A stretch of DNA of 64,000 nucleotides. It comes from Yersinia intermedia (GTDB lineage Bacteria; Pseudomonadota; Gammaproteobacteria; Enterobacterales; Enterobacteriaceae). The translations under genes were made by a program, and so were the position numbers. Positions 1 through 8,968 of the stretch are shown here, piece by piece. Within the stretch, counting starts at the first letter, position 1. Each line of letters opens with the position of its first letter. The stretch is from positions 248,001 through 312,000 of the forward strand of contig NZ_LR134116.1 in the NCBI RefSeq assembly GCF_900635455.1, in the 5' to 3' direction. Below the pieces are notes generated by a model. That model was not told where the DNA came from and made no database searches. It saw only the letters and a program-made list of their open reading frames with translations.

Positions 1-133
1 GAAAAACAATCGTGAAATCAAAATGATACTGCCACAGCAGGAGTATAATCGTATTACACAAGGCGCACAGGGAACGTTACGTTTACAAGGCACCCACTAT
101 ATTGCTTTTACCTCGCCCCCCATTGCCAACTAA
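1..133 (+). CDS. yhhM: YhhM-like DUF2500 protein, C-terminal end (partial)
   Basis: This is the last 43 codons of a gene that enters from the left edge, read in frame from base 2 to the TAA at 131-133. The visible residues include QQEYNRITQGAQGTL followed by RLQGTHYIAF. They resemble the C-terminus of E. coli YhhM (DUF2500), a small inner-membrane protein of unknown function. In E. coli yhhM also lies tail to tail with yhhL, which supports the call. The N-terminal membrane segment lies outside the window. Confidence 0.7.
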   Translation, partial: KNNREIKMILPQQEYNRITQGAQGTLRLQGTHYIAFTSPPIAN

Positions 134-232
134 ATCTGTCGCCGGATAAGCCAGCCCCCACCAGTAACCTGCCGCTATAGCAATGATATTATAGCCGAGA
201 GGCCTGATGTCGTAGGCGGGCGGCAGATAAGC

Positions 233-505
233 TTACTTTTTAGGCAGTGATGGTTGTTTCTTTTGCCAGGCAAGTAATTCAAAGACACCAAACACAAAGA
301 TTTTAAGTTGCTGTAAACCACTGATCGGTTGATCTTTGGGTTGTGTGGACTTGAGTAGTACCAGTTGTAAACCATGCATCAAAACCATAAATATCATGGC
401 GACATTAATAAAGTATCTCAATGGTTTAGGGAAGGGCTGGAACAGGTTCAGCAGTAAGAAAAACCATACCCCTAACATCAATAACCGACCGAGATTAATC
501 CACAT
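233..505 (-). CDS. yhhL: YhhL family membrane protein (DUF1145)
   Basis: This small inner-membrane protein of 90 residues is of unknown function. The start chosen is the ATG at 503-505 (MWINLGRLLM); the open frame runs further upstream but only through rsmD sequence. Two hydrophobic segments are visible, around residues 5-20 and 28-45, with a conserved FQPFP between them. The length agrees with E. coli YhhL (about 89 residues). The gene overlaps the end of rsmD by 11 bases, so the two are translationally coupled and probably co-transcribed. Confidence 0.8.
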   Translation of the reverse strand: MWINLGRLLMLGVWFFLLLNLFQPFPKPLRYFINVAMIFMVLMHGLQLVLLKSTQPKDQPISGLQQLKIFVFGVFELLAWQKKQPSLPKK

Positions 506-1223
506 GGTGTTGCTCCAGTTCTTCCGCTGATACAGCGTGTTGGTGAGTCTGTTCATGACGAATATAGAGACGATAGGCCACTTGACCGGCAATTTTCTCG
601 CGATGTAACTGCCAACTGGCGGGAACATCCGCAGCGGCACTTTCAGCCTCTGCCTCAACGTAAATCCAGGCCTGATCTGCCAGCCAGTTATATTGCTCCA
701 GCAGTGTGATAGTTTCAGCTAACAAGCCTTTACGGAAAGGGGGATCAAGGAATACCAGATCAAAAGGCTGCCCCGGTTGAGCCAGCCACTGCAAAGAATT
801 GGTATTTACTACTTGGCCATTCTCGGCACTCAATAATGCCAGATTGCTGCCAAGTTGCTTGGCGACATGGCGATCAGCTTCTAACAATATGGCTTCAGCG
901 GCATAACGGGATAGCGCTTCCAGCCCTAATGCGCCGCTGCCCGCAAAGCAATCCAGACACCGGGCACCCTGAATCATCGGTGCCAGCCAGTTAAAGAGTG
1001 TCTCTCTGACCCGGTCAGTGGTTGGGCGCAGCCCTGGGCTATCAGGCACAGGCAGTTTACGGCCTCGCCATTTACCACCAATGATGCGGATTTGCCCCGC
1101 TGACTGATGTGCCGCTGGTTTTGCGCTAGATCGTTGTGTCGTCGATCTTGTCGCAGTTGTAGAGCGTGTTGCTGTTGTCGATCGTGTCGTTGCCGATCGT
1201 ATAGTCGTAGGTCGCTTTGCCAT
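495..1223 (-). CDS. rsmD: 16S rRNA (guanine966-N2)-methyltransferase RsmD
   Basis: The enzyme methylates N2 of G966 in 16S rRNA using S-adenosylmethionine. The SAM-binding motif DCFAGSGALG is at residues 91-100 and the catalytic DPPF motif at 160-163. From about residue 43 (GQIRIIGGKWRGRKLPVPD) the protein matches E. coli RsmD closely. The protein is 242 residues against about 198 in E. coli. The extra length is an N-terminal tail of about 40 residues made of repeated R-S-T-T-A-T units, absent from E. coli. The gene is divergent from ftsY and overlaps yhhL at its 3' end. Confidence 0.95.
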   Translation of the reverse strand: MAKRPTTIRSATTRSTTATRSTTATRSTTQRSSAKPAAHQSAGQIRIIGGKWRGRKLPVPDSPGLRPTTDRVRETLFNWLAPMIQGARCLDCFAGSGALGLEALSRYAAEAILLEADRHVAKQLGSNLALLSAENGQVVNTNSLQWLAQPGQPFDLVFLDPPFRKGLLAETITLLEQYNWLADQAWIYVEAEAESAAADVPASWQLHREKIAGQVAYRLYIRHEQTHQHAVSAEELEQHHVD

Positions 1224-1471
1224 AGATTACTTTGCTTGAAAATTGGCCAATATTGCAGCACGAAATAAAAGAGTTAATTGCTATTCTACCTACGACTGCT
1301 GTGTGGGGGAAACGTTAAACCTTTGTTGACTGAATTCACAATAGAAACCAGCATCGTGCGCGTGTTGCTGTTCAGGGGAAAGTGATAGACTTGCAAACTA
1401 TTATCTTATTTATGCAAACCCGAAGTCATAAGGGTAAAGCCATGATTAAACCGCGAGGAGTGTAGTCGCAA

Positions 1472-2989
1472 ATGGCAAAAGAAAAAAAACGTGGGTTTTT
1501 TTCCTGGCTGGGCCTTGGCCGTCAGAATGAAGAACAACCAACAGAGCCATTGGCTACTGAAAAAGAAAGTGTTGCTGAGCATGCTGAAGAGCAAGCCATC
1601 AGTGAGAAACAGATTGAGATAGCATCTGAGCATCTGCCTGTTGAGGTAGAAGAGCATGTCACTGTTGCACCGGGTGAATGGGATAGTGCGGTTGTCAGTG
1701 AAGCCGCGTCTGAAATTCTCCCTGAGCTGGATGCAGAACCCACGGCGCGGGTTGCTGACGAACCGATAGATTTATCTTCAGATCCTCAGTATTTACAACA
1801 TCATTTCTCACAACATGAGAATGAAGACGATAATGTTGCTCAATGGGATGAAGGCACCGTCAGTGCGCCAGAACTGCCGTTGACAGACGATAACCTTGTT
1901 CTCGATATCCCTGCACCACCAGCTATGGTGGAAGAGCGCAGGGGCGAGGTTAGCGACGAAACAGTAGCAATTGAAGAAGAAATCGAAGACGAATTTGAGT
2001 CACAAGAAGAGCTTGAAGCGGTAAACGAAATCGCGCCGGTAGCGGTTCAGGAACAAGAACGCCCGACCAAAGAAGGTTTCTTTGCACGTTTAAAACGCAG
2101 CTTACTTAAAACCAAGCAGAATCTTGGTTCAGGTTTTCTGGGGCTGTTCAGTGGTAAGAAAATCGACGACGATCTGTTTGAAGAGCTGGAAGAACAGCTC
2201 CTGATCGCCGACGTTGGTGTCGAAACTACCCGTAAAATCATTACTTCCCTGACTGAACATGCCAGCCGTAAGCAGCTAAAAGATGCCGAAGCGTTGTATG
2301 GCAAGCTTAAAGAGGAAATGTCTGAAATTCTGTCTAAAGTAGACAAGCCATTGGATGTCAGCGGTAAAAATCCCTTTGTTATCTTAATGGTTGGCGTCAA
2401 TGGTGTGGGTAAAACTACCACCATCGGAAAACTGGCACGTCAATTCCAGGCTGAAGGTAAATCTGTCATGCTGGCTGCGGGTGATACTTTCCGTGCGGCT
2501 GCGGTAGAACAACTGCAAGTTTGGGGGGATCGTAACAAGATTGCTGTAGTGGCACAGCATACCGGTGCAGACTCTGCTTCGGTGATTTTCGATGCTATTC
2601 AGGCAGCTAAAGCCCGAGGCATTGATGTGCTGCTAGCGGACACTGCCGGGCGCTTGCAAAATAAAGCTCACCTGATGGAAGAGTTGAAGAAGATTGTCCG
2701 AGTGATGAAAAAGCTGGACGGCGACGCCCCTCATGAGGTTATGCTGACGTTAGATGCCAGTACCGGACAAAATGCGGTGAGTCAGGCGAAACTGTTTAAT
2801 GAAGCCGTCGGTCTGACCGGAATTACTCTGACTAAACTGGATGGCACCGCCAAGGGCGGGGTGATTTTTGCCATCGCAGATCAGTTCGGAATCCCAATCC
2901 GTTATATCGGTGTTGGGGAAGGTATAGAAGATTTGCGGCCATTTAAGGCTGACGATTTTATTGAGGCTCTTTTTGCCCGAGAGGACTAA
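1472..2989 (+). CDS. ftsY: Signal recognition particle receptor FtsY
   Basis: FtsY is the GTPase that docks SRP-ribosome complexes at the inner membrane during co-translational targeting. The first 200 or so residues form the highly acidic A domain (Glu/Asp rich), opening with a short basic stretch that includes KEKKRGFF. The NG domain follows: P-loop GVNGVGKTT at 308-316, DTFRAAA at 338-344, DTAGR at 390-394 and TKLDG at 454-458, all intact. A GAGGAG ribosome binding site precedes the ATG. ftsE follows after 5 bases and ftsX overlaps ftsE, giving the conserved ftsYEX operon. At 505 residues it is similar to the E. coli protein (497). Confidence 0.97.
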   Translation: MAKEKKRGFFSWLGLGRQNEEQPTEPLATEKESVAEHAEEQAISEKQIEIASEHLPVEVEEHVTVAPGEWDSAVVSEAASEILPELDAEPTARVADEPIDLSSDPQYLQHHFSQHENEDDNVAQWDEGTVSAPELPLTDDNLVLDIPAPPAMVEERRGEVSDETVAIEEEIEDEFESQEELEAVNEIAPVAVQEQERPTKEGFFARLKRSLLKTKQNLGSGFLGLFSGKKIDDDLFEELEEQLLIADVGVETTRKIITSLTEHASRKQLKDAEALYGKLKEEMSEILSKVDKPLDVSGKNPFVILMVGVNGVGKTTTIGKLARQFQAEGKSVMLAAGDTFRAAAVEQLQVWGDRNKIAVVAQHTGADSASVIFDAIQAAKARGIDVLLADTAGRLQNKAHLMEELKKIVRVMKKLDGDAPHEVMLTLDASTGQNAVSQAKLFNEAVGLTGITLTKLDGTAKGGVIFAIADQFGIPIRYIGVGEGIEDLRPFKADDFIEALFARED

Positions 2990-2994
2990 TACGG

Positions 2995-3663
2995 ATGATT
3001 CGCTTTGAACAGGTCAGTAAAGCTTATCTGGGCGGACGACAGGCGCTCCAAGGGGTCGATTTTCATCTGCGCCCAGCGGAAATGGCGTTTCTGACCGGCC
3101 ATTCCGGTGCAGGGAAAAGTACCCTGCTGAAACTGATTTGTGGTATCGAGCGCCCCAGTGCCGGTCATATCTGGTTTGGCGGTCACGATATCAGTCGGTT
3201 GAAAAACCGTGAAGTGCCTTTCCTGCGCCGCCAGATCGGGATGATCTTCCAGGATCACCACCTGCTGTTGGACAGAACGGTATATGACAATGTTGCTATG
3301 CCATTGATTATCGCTGGTGCCAGCACTGAAGATATTCGCCGCAGGGTGTCCGCAGCACTGGATAAAGTGGGGTTGCTGGATAAGGCGAAAAATCTCCCAA
3401 TTCAGCTTTCCGGCGGTGAACAACAGCGTGTGGGCATTGCACGGGCGGTAGTGAATAAACCGGCAGTATTACTGGCTGATGAACCGACGGGTAACCTGGA
3501 TGATGCGTTATCCGAAGGTATTTTGCGTTTGTTTGAAGAATTTAACCGTGTGGGCGTTACCGTGTTGATGGCAACCCACGATACGTCGTTGATTGCCCGG
3601 CGGCATTACCCGATTCTGACGTTGAGTCAGGGGCGGATGTCAGGAGCGCATCATGGCAAGTAA
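2995..3663 (+). CDS. ftsE: Cell division ATP-binding protein FtsE
   Basis: FtsE is the ATPase of the FtsEX complex, which sits at the septum and activates peptidoglycan amidases through EnvC. The ABC hallmarks are present: Walker [10 protein letters not shown] (35-43), signature LSGGEQQR (138-145) and Walker B with D-loop ADEPTGNLD (161-169). At 222 residues it has the usual family length. It starts 5 bases after ftsY and overlaps ftsX by 11 bases, so translation is coupled. Confidence 0.97.
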   Translation: MIRFEQVSKAYLGGRQALQGVDFHLRPAEMAFLTGHSGAGKSTLLKLICGIERPSAGHIWFGGHDISRLKNREVPFLRRQIGMIFQDHHLLLDRTVYDNVAMPLIIAGASTEDIRRRVSAALDKVGLLDKAKNLPIQLSGGEQQRVGIARAVVNKPAVLLADEPTGNLDDALSEGILRLFEEFNRVGVTVLMATHDTSLIARRHYPILTLSQGRMSGAHHGK

Positions 3664-4606
3664 CGCACAGAAAGCAAAAACCAAGGCGCTAAAAGGCGGT
3701 TGGCGTGAACAGTGGCGCTATTCATGGGTTAATGCCATTGCCGATATGATGCGCCAGCCATTGGCGACGCTGCTAACGGTGATGGTGATTGCCATTTCGT
3801 TAACGCTACCAAGCGTATGCTATATCGTATGGAAGAACGTCAGTCAGGCAGCAGACCAATGGTACCCAACCCCACAACTGACGGTCTATTTAGATAAAGC
3901 ACTGGATGATAACGCGGCTGAGAACGTGGTGACTGCGCTGAAAGCGGAAGCGGGTGTGGAGAAGGTTAATTATCTGTCGCGGGAAGAAGCGATGGGTGAG
4001 TTCCGCAACTGGTCCGGTTTTGGTGGGGCACTGGATATGCTGGAAGAAAATCCGCTGCCTGCTGTTGCCATCATCACACCGAAGTTAGATTTCCAAAGCT
4101 CAGGAACGCTGGATACTCTGCGTGATCGGGTCAGTAAAGTTGAAGGGGTGGCTGAAGTCCGTATGGATGATAGCTGGTTTGCCCGTTTGGCAGCGTTGAC
4201 CGGTCTGGTCGGGCAGGTCGCGGCTATGATTGGCATTTTGATGGTGGTTGCCGTGTTCTTGGTAATTGGTAACAGTGTGCGTCTAAGTATCTTTAGTCGC
4301 CGCGATACCATCAATGTTATGAAGCTGATTGGTGCGACTGATGGGTTCATTCTCCGGCCCTTCCTGAACGGTGGGGCAATGCTTGGATTTGGTGGTGCAG
4401 TGTTATCGCTTGCCCTATCTGAAGGGCTGGTATGGAAGCTTGGCTCGGTGGTTACGCAGGTAGCGGCGGTGTTCGGTACCCAATTTACCTTACATGGTTT
4501 GAGCTGGGATGAGTGCCTGTTGTTGGTATTGATCTCCGCCATGATCGGCTGGATTGCAGCGTGGCTGGCAACGGTTCAACATTTACGTCGATTTACACCG
4601 CAGTAA
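3653..4606 (+). CDS. ftsX: Cell division membrane protein FtsX
   Basis: FtsX is the transmembrane partner of FtsE and transmits ATP hydrolysis to the periplasmic activator EnvC. The 317-residue protein has a basic cytoplasmic N-terminus, a first membrane segment at about residues 38-58, a periplasmic domain of about 110 residues, and three further hydrophobic segments near the C-terminus (about 178-200, 225-250 and 280-300). This is the FtsX/MacB-type permease layout. The start at 3653 lies within ftsE and has a GGAGC ribosome binding site upstream. Confidence 0.96.
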   Translation: MASNAQKAKTKALKGGWREQWRYSWVNAIADMMRQPLATLLTVMVIAISLTLPSVCYIVWKNVSQAADQWYPTPQLTVYLDKALDDNAAENVVTALKAEAGVEKVNYLSREEAMGEFRNWSGFGGALDMLEENPLPAVAIITPKLDFQSSGTLDTLRDRVSKVEGVAEVRMDDSWFARLAALTGLVGQVAAMIGILMVVAVFLVIGNSVRLSIFSRRDTINVMKLIGATDGFILRPFLNGGAMLGFGGAVLSLALSEGLVWKLGSVVTQVAAVFGTQFTLHGLSWDECLLLVLISAMIGWIAAWLATVQHLRRFTPQ

Positions 4607-4621
4607 AGAATGTTTGTTATA

Positions 4622-4659
4622 CTCTTTCCCTGTGGTGTTGAGCTAAAGCAGGGAAAGAG
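4622..4659 (+). terminator. Hairpin after ftsX (possible weak terminator)
   Basis: A perfect 11-bp inverted repeat, CTCTTTCCCTG at 4622-4632 and CAGGGAAAGAG at 4649-4659, encloses a 16-base loop just after the ftsX stop. No T-run follows, so it may be an RNA 3'-end stabiliser or a weak terminator rather than a strong intrinsic terminator. Confidence 0.45.
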
Positions 4660-4748
4660 GTATTTGCCGCAGTGTGTTCCATCTACTCTCCCTGATACGC
4701 TTGACCGGTTATCTGCGAAGATCCATAGTCAAAAAGTGTGATCCAGTA

Positions 4749-4776
4749 TGAACTTTTACGGCAATAACCAGTCGAA
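4749..4776 (+). promoter_or_regulatory. Candidate sigma-E promoter of rpoH (P3-like)
   Basis: TGAACTT at 4749-4755 and GTCGAA at 4771-4776 are separated by 15 bases. This fits the RpoE (sigma-E) consensus GGAACTT-N15/16-GTCAAA. E. coli rpoH has a sigma-E promoter (P3) in the same region, used at extreme temperature. Confidence 0.6.
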
Positions 4777-4807
4777 TAACACAGTGAAATGATAATGCGC
4801 CCAGCGC

Positions 4808-4835
4808 TTGAATCTGTTTAAGCAGATGCTAAAAT
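4808..4835 (+). promoter_or_regulatory. Candidate sigma-70 promoter of rpoH
   Basis: TTGAAT at 4808-4813 and TAAAAT at 4830-4835 with a 16-base spacer form a good vegetative promoter about 50 bases before the rpoH start. E. coli rpoH has several tandem sigma-70 promoters in this interval. Which of them this corresponds to cannot be decided here. Confidence 0.55.
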
Positions 4836-4884
4836 ATCTGCGCTGAGACAAAACTGCACTAAACATGCAATGAGAGGGTTTTGA

Positions 4885-5742
4885 ATGACCAAAGAAATGC
4901 AAACTTTAGCCTTAGTACCCCAAGGTAGTCTGGAAGCCTATATTCGGGCCGCCAACGCCTATCCAATGCTGACCGCAGAGGAAGAACGGGAGCTGGCTGA
5001 ACGGCTGCATTACCAGGGCGATCTGGGGGCGGCTAAACAGCTTATCCTGTCTCACCTGCGCTTTGTCGCTCATGTTGCCCGCAACTATTCTGGGTATGGT
5101 TTGCCACAGGCTGACCTTATTCAGGAAGGTAATATTGGCTTGATGAAAGCGGTTCGCCGTTTTAACCCTGAGGTCGGGGTGCGTCTGGTGTCCTTCGCGG
5201 TACACTGGATCAAAGCAGAAATTCACGAATATGTTCTGCGTAACTGGCGAATTGTCAAAGTCGCAACCACCAAAGCTCAACGTAAATTGTTCTTCAACCT
5301 GCGTAAAACCAAGCAGCGTCTGGGCTGGTTTAATCAGGATGAAGTCGAGCTGGTTGCCAAAGAACTGGGTGTAACCAGTAAAGATGTTCGCGAGATGGAA
5401 TCACGCATGTCCGCACAGGATATGACATTCGATCCATCTCCCGATGACGAAGCACGTGATGGCCAATCCATGGCACCGGTCCTGTATTTACAGGATAAAA
5501 CCTCTGATTTTGCTGATGGCATCGAAGAGGATAACTGGGATAACCATGCGGCAGATAAACTGTCTTATGCGTTGGAAGGATTGGACGAGCGGAGCCAGCA
5601 TATTATTCGCGCCCGTTGGTTGGACGATGACAACAAGTCAACGTTGCAGGAGTTGGCCGATCAGTATGGTGTGTCTGCTGAACGTGTGCGTCAGCTTGAA
5701 AAGAACGCGATGAAAAAATTACGCATGGCGATTGAAGCCTAA
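4885..5742 (+). CDS. rpoH: RNA polymerase heat-shock sigma factor RpoH (sigma-32)
   Basis: RpoH directs RNA polymerase to chaperone and protease promoters. The 285-residue protein has sigma region 2 ([14 protein letters not shown] at 77-90, [14 protein letters not shown] near 103-116), the RpoH box QRKLFFNLR (132-140) that distinguishes sigma-32 from other sigmas and is linked to FtsH/DnaK control, and a C-terminal region 4.2 helix-turn-helix ([19 protein letters not shown]). The gene is monocistronic between an upstream promoter region and a terminator. Translation in E. coli is controlled by an RNA thermometer in the 5' coding region; an equivalent fold is likely but was not modelled. Confidence 0.97.
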   Translation: MTKEMQTLALVPQGSLEAYIRAANAYPMLTAEEERELAERLHYQGDLGAAKQLILSHLRFVAHVARNYSGYGLPQADLIQEGNIGLMKAVRRFNPEVGVRLVSFAVHWIKAEIHEYVLRNWRIVKVATTKAQRKLFFNLRKTKQRLGWFNQDEVELVAKELGVTSKDVREMESRMSAQDMTFDPSPDDEARDGQSMAPVLYLQDKTSDFADGIEEDNWDNHAADKLSYALEGLDERSQHIIRARWLDDDNKSTLQELADQYGVSAERVRQLEKNAMKKLRMAIEA

Positions 5743-5820
5743 TACATAGACCCAAAACCATTAGCATTACAGTTAAACACTACTGCGATGTTAGCTATAA
5801 ACGGGATATGGCGTAACATG

Positions 5821-5854
5821 AAGGGCGATATTATTTATTAATGTCGCCCTTTTG
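5821..5854 (+). terminator. Intrinsic terminator of rpoH
   Basis: AAGGGCGA at 5821-5828 pairs with TCGCCCTT at 5844-5851 and ends in TTTT, 79 bases after the rpoH stop. The loop is AT-rich. Confidence 0.8.
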
Positions 5855-5950
5855 CTTGTTCGGTACCCACCATCAACAAAATTTATTTAGCAAAAGCCGC
5901 TTTATCTAGCAAAACCAAATGAGCTGAGATCGCTATTTTATTGATACTGG

Positions 5951-6343
5951 CTATTTGTGCCAGCCTTGTGTGCCACGGCTAAAACCGCAGGCGTGCATAA
6001 AACTATCCATCGCCTCATATTGTTCCGCTATAACCTGCTCATCCTTAAGTTGCCAGTGCTGTACTGTCGGTAATTGACGCTGCGTTTCTTCGATCAAATA
6101 TAATCCCACGCCACGGCGACGAGTCACCTCTCTGACATACAAATCCTGAAACTCAGCTTGTTGGCCATTTACAGTGATTTTGACTGCGCCTAATAAACGT
6201 TCATTAAAACGCGCACCAAACAGCGGCTTACTATCGTTAATCCACTGCTGCCAGAGTGTTGGCTGCTGTTCAGGCCAGATTTTCGCTAAATCGATAAGAT
6301 CCTGATGAGTAAGGGTTGTTAATCGTTCAATAGTCAGTTTCAT
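5951..6343 (-). CDS. panZ: PanD maturation factor PanZ (PanM), GNAT fold
   Basis: PanZ binds the aspartate decarboxylase zymogen PanD, triggers its self-cleavage to the pyruvoyl form, and limits its activity in response to acetyl-CoA, thereby controlling pantothenate synthesis. The 130-residue protein has a GNAT fold with the acetyl-CoA loop RRRGVG at 75-80 inside REVTRRRGVGLYL, and the family motif GARFNERLLGAVK at 43-55. E. coli panM occupies the same place next to livK. The gene lies between rpoH and livK on the opposite strand to both. Confidence 0.9.
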   Translation of the reverse strand: MKLTIERLTTLTHQDLIDLAKIWPEQQPTLWQQWINDSKPLFGARFNERLLGAVKITVNGQQAEFQDLYVREVTRRRGVGLYLIEETQRQLPTVQHWQLKDEQVIAEQYEAMDSFMHACGFSRGTQGWHK

Positions 6344-6762
6344 CGTCGAGAGACCATAAAAAAGTAAGGTAATGGGGCTGTGGTTTATTGTACTAGATCA
6401 CAGAGCAGAGCGTTGTGTAAGTTTTTCTGTACGTTCACGGCGGAAAATGTTTTTTCACTACTGCATTTTCCGAGTTTTACCGGAGTAAAAGATCACATAA
6501 CCAGCACAACCCACTATCATTTGAGTAAAACCCATTCAATTTAATCCTAATTTTATGCTGTTTACACCGCTTGTTTCTGCTTGTCTGAGTTGATTTACAG
6601 CATAAAACTCCTGTTTAATGACATGAAAAATAAAGTCTTATTAGAAAAATCCATTACTTTTGAGACTAAATCATTATTACTTATGAATAAAACGTTAAAT
6701 TCGATAAAACGTTAAGGCCGACACAACAAGCACGTTCACAATGACAGATGGGGAATTCGCGG
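6344..6762. promoter_or_regulatory. panZ-livK divergent control region
   Basis: This 419-base gap between divergent panZ and livK contains no convincing ORF. It holds a long-spaced perfect inverted repeat (listed separately) and AT-rich sequence before livK. I could not assign a single clear -35/-10 pair. By analogy with E. coli liv genes, leucine/Lrp control is expected. Confidence 0.5.
6551..6607. promoter_or_regulatory. Spaced 11-bp inverted repeat, possible Lrp half-sites
   Basis: TTTTATGCTGT at 6551-6561 and its exact reverse complement ACAGCATAAAA at 6597-6607 are separated by 35 bases, 46 bp centre to centre. The half-site CAGCATA matches the first part of the Lrp consensus YAGHAWATTWTDCTR. 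The position, 155 bases and more before livK, suits an operator for a leucine-responsive regulator. The Lrp assignment is inference. Confidence 0.45.
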
Positions 6763-7878
6763 ATGAAATTAACAAAAGGTAAAGTGTTGCTGGCTGGGTG
6801 TATAGCAATGGCGATGAGCCACTCTGTACTGGCTAAAGACATTAAAGTCGCCATCGTTGGCGCGATGTCAGGCCCGGTTGCCCAATACGGTGACATGGAA
6901 TTTACCGGCGCACGTCAGGCTATTGCTGATATCAATGCTAAAGGTGGAATCAAAGGCGATAAACTGGTTGGCGTGGAATACGATGACGCTTGCGACCCGA
7001 AACAAGCTGTCGCCGTCGCCAACAAAGTCATTAACGACGGTATTCGTTATGTTATTGGCCATCTGTGCTCTTCTTCAACTCAGCCTGCTTCAGATATTTA
7101 TGAAGATGAAGGCGTGATTATGATCACGCCTGCTGCAACCAATGCCGATCTAACCACGCGTGGTTACAAAATGATCATGCGCACCACCGGTTTGGATTCT
7201 GATCAAGGTCCAACTGCGGCTAAATATATCCTTGAAACTATCAAGCCTAAACGTATTGCCGTGGTACACGATAAGCAGCAGTACGGTGAAGGTTTGGCGC
7301 GTTCTGTACGTGACAGCTTGAAAAAGCAAGGTACCGAAGCTGTGCTGTTTGAAGGTGTGACTGCGGGTGATAAAGATTTCTCCACGCTGGTTGCTCGGTT
7401 GAAGAAAGAGAATGTCGATTTCGTCTACTTTGGTGGTTACTACCCAGAGATGGGTCAGATCCTACGTCAGGCGAAGCAAGCAGGCCTGACAGCTCGTTTT
7501 ATGGGGCCAGAGGGCGTTGGTAACTCCTCACTATCTAATATCGCTGGTGACGCTTCTGAAGGCATGCTGGTGACATTACCGAAACGTTATGATCAAGTGC
7601 CAACTAACCAACCTATTGTTGACGCGCTGAAAGCCAAGAAACTTGACCCAACCGGTCCGTTTGTTTGGACAACCTATGCTGCGTTGCAATCGCTAACCAC
7701 CGCGATGGAACGTAGCGGTAGCCAAGAGCCGGCTGATTTAGTCAAAGATCTGAAAACCGGTAAACCGGTTGAAACAGTGATGGGGCCATTGAGTTGGGAT
7801 GAGAAAGGCGATTTGAAAGGGTTTGAATTCGGTATTTTTGAATGGCACGCAGATGGCTCTTCAACTGCGGTCAAATAA
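6763..7878 (+). CDS. livK: Periplasmic branched-chain amino acid / leucine-binding protein
   Basis: This is the solute receptor of the LIV-I ABC importer. The ATG at 6763 (MKLTKGK) gives a clean 24-residue signal peptide ending SHSVLA, then [14 protein letters not shown], typical of mature LivJ/LivK. An ATG 15 bases upstream is possible, but the GGGGA ribosome binding site fits 6763 better. The two cysteines of the family disulfide are visible (DDACDPK and HLCSSS). The mature protein is about 347 residues, as usual. It heads livKHMGF. Only one binding protein is present here, whereas E. coli has livJ and livK at this locus. Confidence 0.95.
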   Translation: MKLTKGKVLLAGCIAMAMSHSVLAKDIKVAIVGAMSGPVAQYGDMEFTGARQAIADINAKGGIKGDKLVGVEYDDACDPKQAVAVANKVINDGIRYVIGHLCSSSTQPASDIYEDEGVIMITPAATNADLTTRGYKMIMRTTGLDSDQGPTAAKYILETIKPKRIAVVHDKQQYGEGLARSVRDSLKKQGTEAVLFEGVTAGDKDFSTLVARLKKENVDFVYFGGYYPEMGQILRQAKQAGLTARFMGPEGVGNSSLSNIAGDASEGMLVTLPKRYDQVPTNQPIVDALKAKKLDPTGPFVWTTYAALQSLTTAMERSGSQEPADLVKDLKTGKPVETVMGPLSWDEKGDLKGFEFGIFEWHADGSSTAVK

Positions 7879-7905
7879 CAATAATATTAGAATCATCAAG
7901 TTGTA

Positions 7906-7926
7906 GGGTTGCTCCCGCAGCAACCC
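7906..7926 (+). terminator. Stem-loop in the livK-livH intergenic region
   Basis: GGGTTGCT (7906-7913) and AGCAACCC (7919-7926) form an 8-bp stem with a 5-base loop, 28 bases after the livK stop. No T-run follows. It may protect the livK mRNA 3' end. Confidence 0.55.
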
Positions 7927-7945
7927 GGCCCCTTTTACCAACTGC

Positions 7946-7971
7946 ATCCCCCCATGTTTCGGGGGGATTTT
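7946..7971 (+). terminator. Attenuating terminator between livK and livH
   Basis: ATCCCCCC (7946-7953) pairs with GGGGGGAT (7961-7968) around a 7-base loop, and the stem runs into TTTT. This is a GC-rich intrinsic terminator inside the operon. It would keep binding-protein mRNA in excess of permease mRNA, as is common for ABC importers. Confidence 0.7.
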
Positions 7972-8041
7972 CCTCTCTGCACACAGTAGATTTGGCGCAG
8001 TTGGCTAGGGCAGCCAGGCAAGTGAATCAAAGGGTTAGGGT

Positions 8042-8968
8042 ATGTCAGAGCAGTTTCTTTATTTTCTGCAACAGATGTTCAACGGCGTTACGTTGGGCAG
8101 CACGTATGCGCTGATCGCCATTGGTTATACCATGGTGTACGGCATTATCGGCATGATCAACTTTGCTCACGGCGAAGTGTATATGATCGGCAGCTATGTT
8201 TCGTTTATCGTGATCGCCGCGTTGATGATGATGGGGATCGACGCTAGCTGGTTATTGATCGGCGCTGCTTTTCTCGTCTCTATCGTGATCGCTAGTGCTT
8301 ATGGCTGGAGTATTGAACGGGTGGCCTATAAGCCGGTTCGTAGCTCCAAGCGGTTGATCGCACTGATCTCAGCGATTGGGATGTCAATCTTCCTGCAAAA
8401 CTACGTCAGCCTGACGCAAGGTTCACGGGATTTGGCACTGCCGAGTTTGGTAACCGGGCAATGGACATTGGCGGAAACCAATGGTTTTGCCGCGACCATC
8501 AGCACCATGCAGCTGACCATCTGGATAGTCACTTTCTTGGCGATGCTGGCATTAACCTTGTTTATCCGCTATTCCCGTATGGGCCGCGCCTGCCGTGCCT
8601 GTGCTGAAGACTTAAAAATGGCGAGCCTGCTGGGGATTAATACTGACCGTGTTATCTCGCTGACCTTTGTTATCGGGGCATTGATGGCCGCCGTGGCGGG
8701 TGTTTTGCTCGGTCAATTCTATGGGGTTATCAACCCATATATTGGTTTTATGGCCGGTATGAAAGCCTTCACCGCAGCCGTATTGGGTGGTATTGGTAGT
8801 ATTCCTGGTGCGATGATCGGTGGTTTGATTCTGGGGGTGGCTGAAGCATTAACTTCTGCTTATCTAAGCACTGAATACAAAGATGCAGTTTCATTCGCAT
8901 TGCTGATTGTGGTGCTGCTTGTTATGCCTACTGGGATCTTAGGCCGTCCAGAGGTTGAAAAAGTATGA
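8042..8968 (+). CDS. livH: Branched-chain amino acid ABC permease LivH
   Basis: LivH is one of the two membrane subunits of the LIV-I leucine/isoleucine/valine importer. The 308-residue protein (same as E. coli) has about eight hydrophobic segments and the family motifs [20 protein letters not shown] near the N-terminus and [18 protein letters not shown] near the C-terminus. It overlaps livM by the ATGA at 8965-8968, indicating coupled translation. Confidence 0.96.
   Translation: MSEQFLYFLQQMFNGVTLGSTYALIAIGYTMVYGIIGMINFAHGEVYMIGSYVSFIVIAALMMMGIDASWLLIGAAFLVSIVIASAYGWSIERVAYKPVRSSKRLIALISAIGMSIFLQNYVSLTQGSRDLALPSLVTGQWTLAETNGFAATISTMQLTIWIVTFLAMLALTLFIRYSRMGRACRACAEDLKMASLLGINTDRVISLTFVIGALMAAVAGVLLGQFYGVINPYIGFMAGMKAFTAAVLGGIGSIPGAMIGGLILGVAEALTSAYLSTEYKDAVSFALLIVVLLVMPTGILGRPEVEKV

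Noticed and set aside
233..658. Extended 141-codon reading of yhhL
   Set aside because: The first 51 codons lie within rsmD; the internal ATG at 505 gives the normal family length and a membrane-helix start.
1224..1471. Promoter assignment in the rsmD-ftsY divergent gap
   Set aside because: A TTGACT occurs at 1326-1331, but no -10 box lies at a suitable distance, so no promoter is claimed.
3970..4542. 190-codon ORF antisense to ftsX
   Set aside because: It lies wholly within ftsX, its translation is Ser/Thr/Pro/Arg-rich without any recognisable family, and it is explained by codon bias of the real gene on the other strand.
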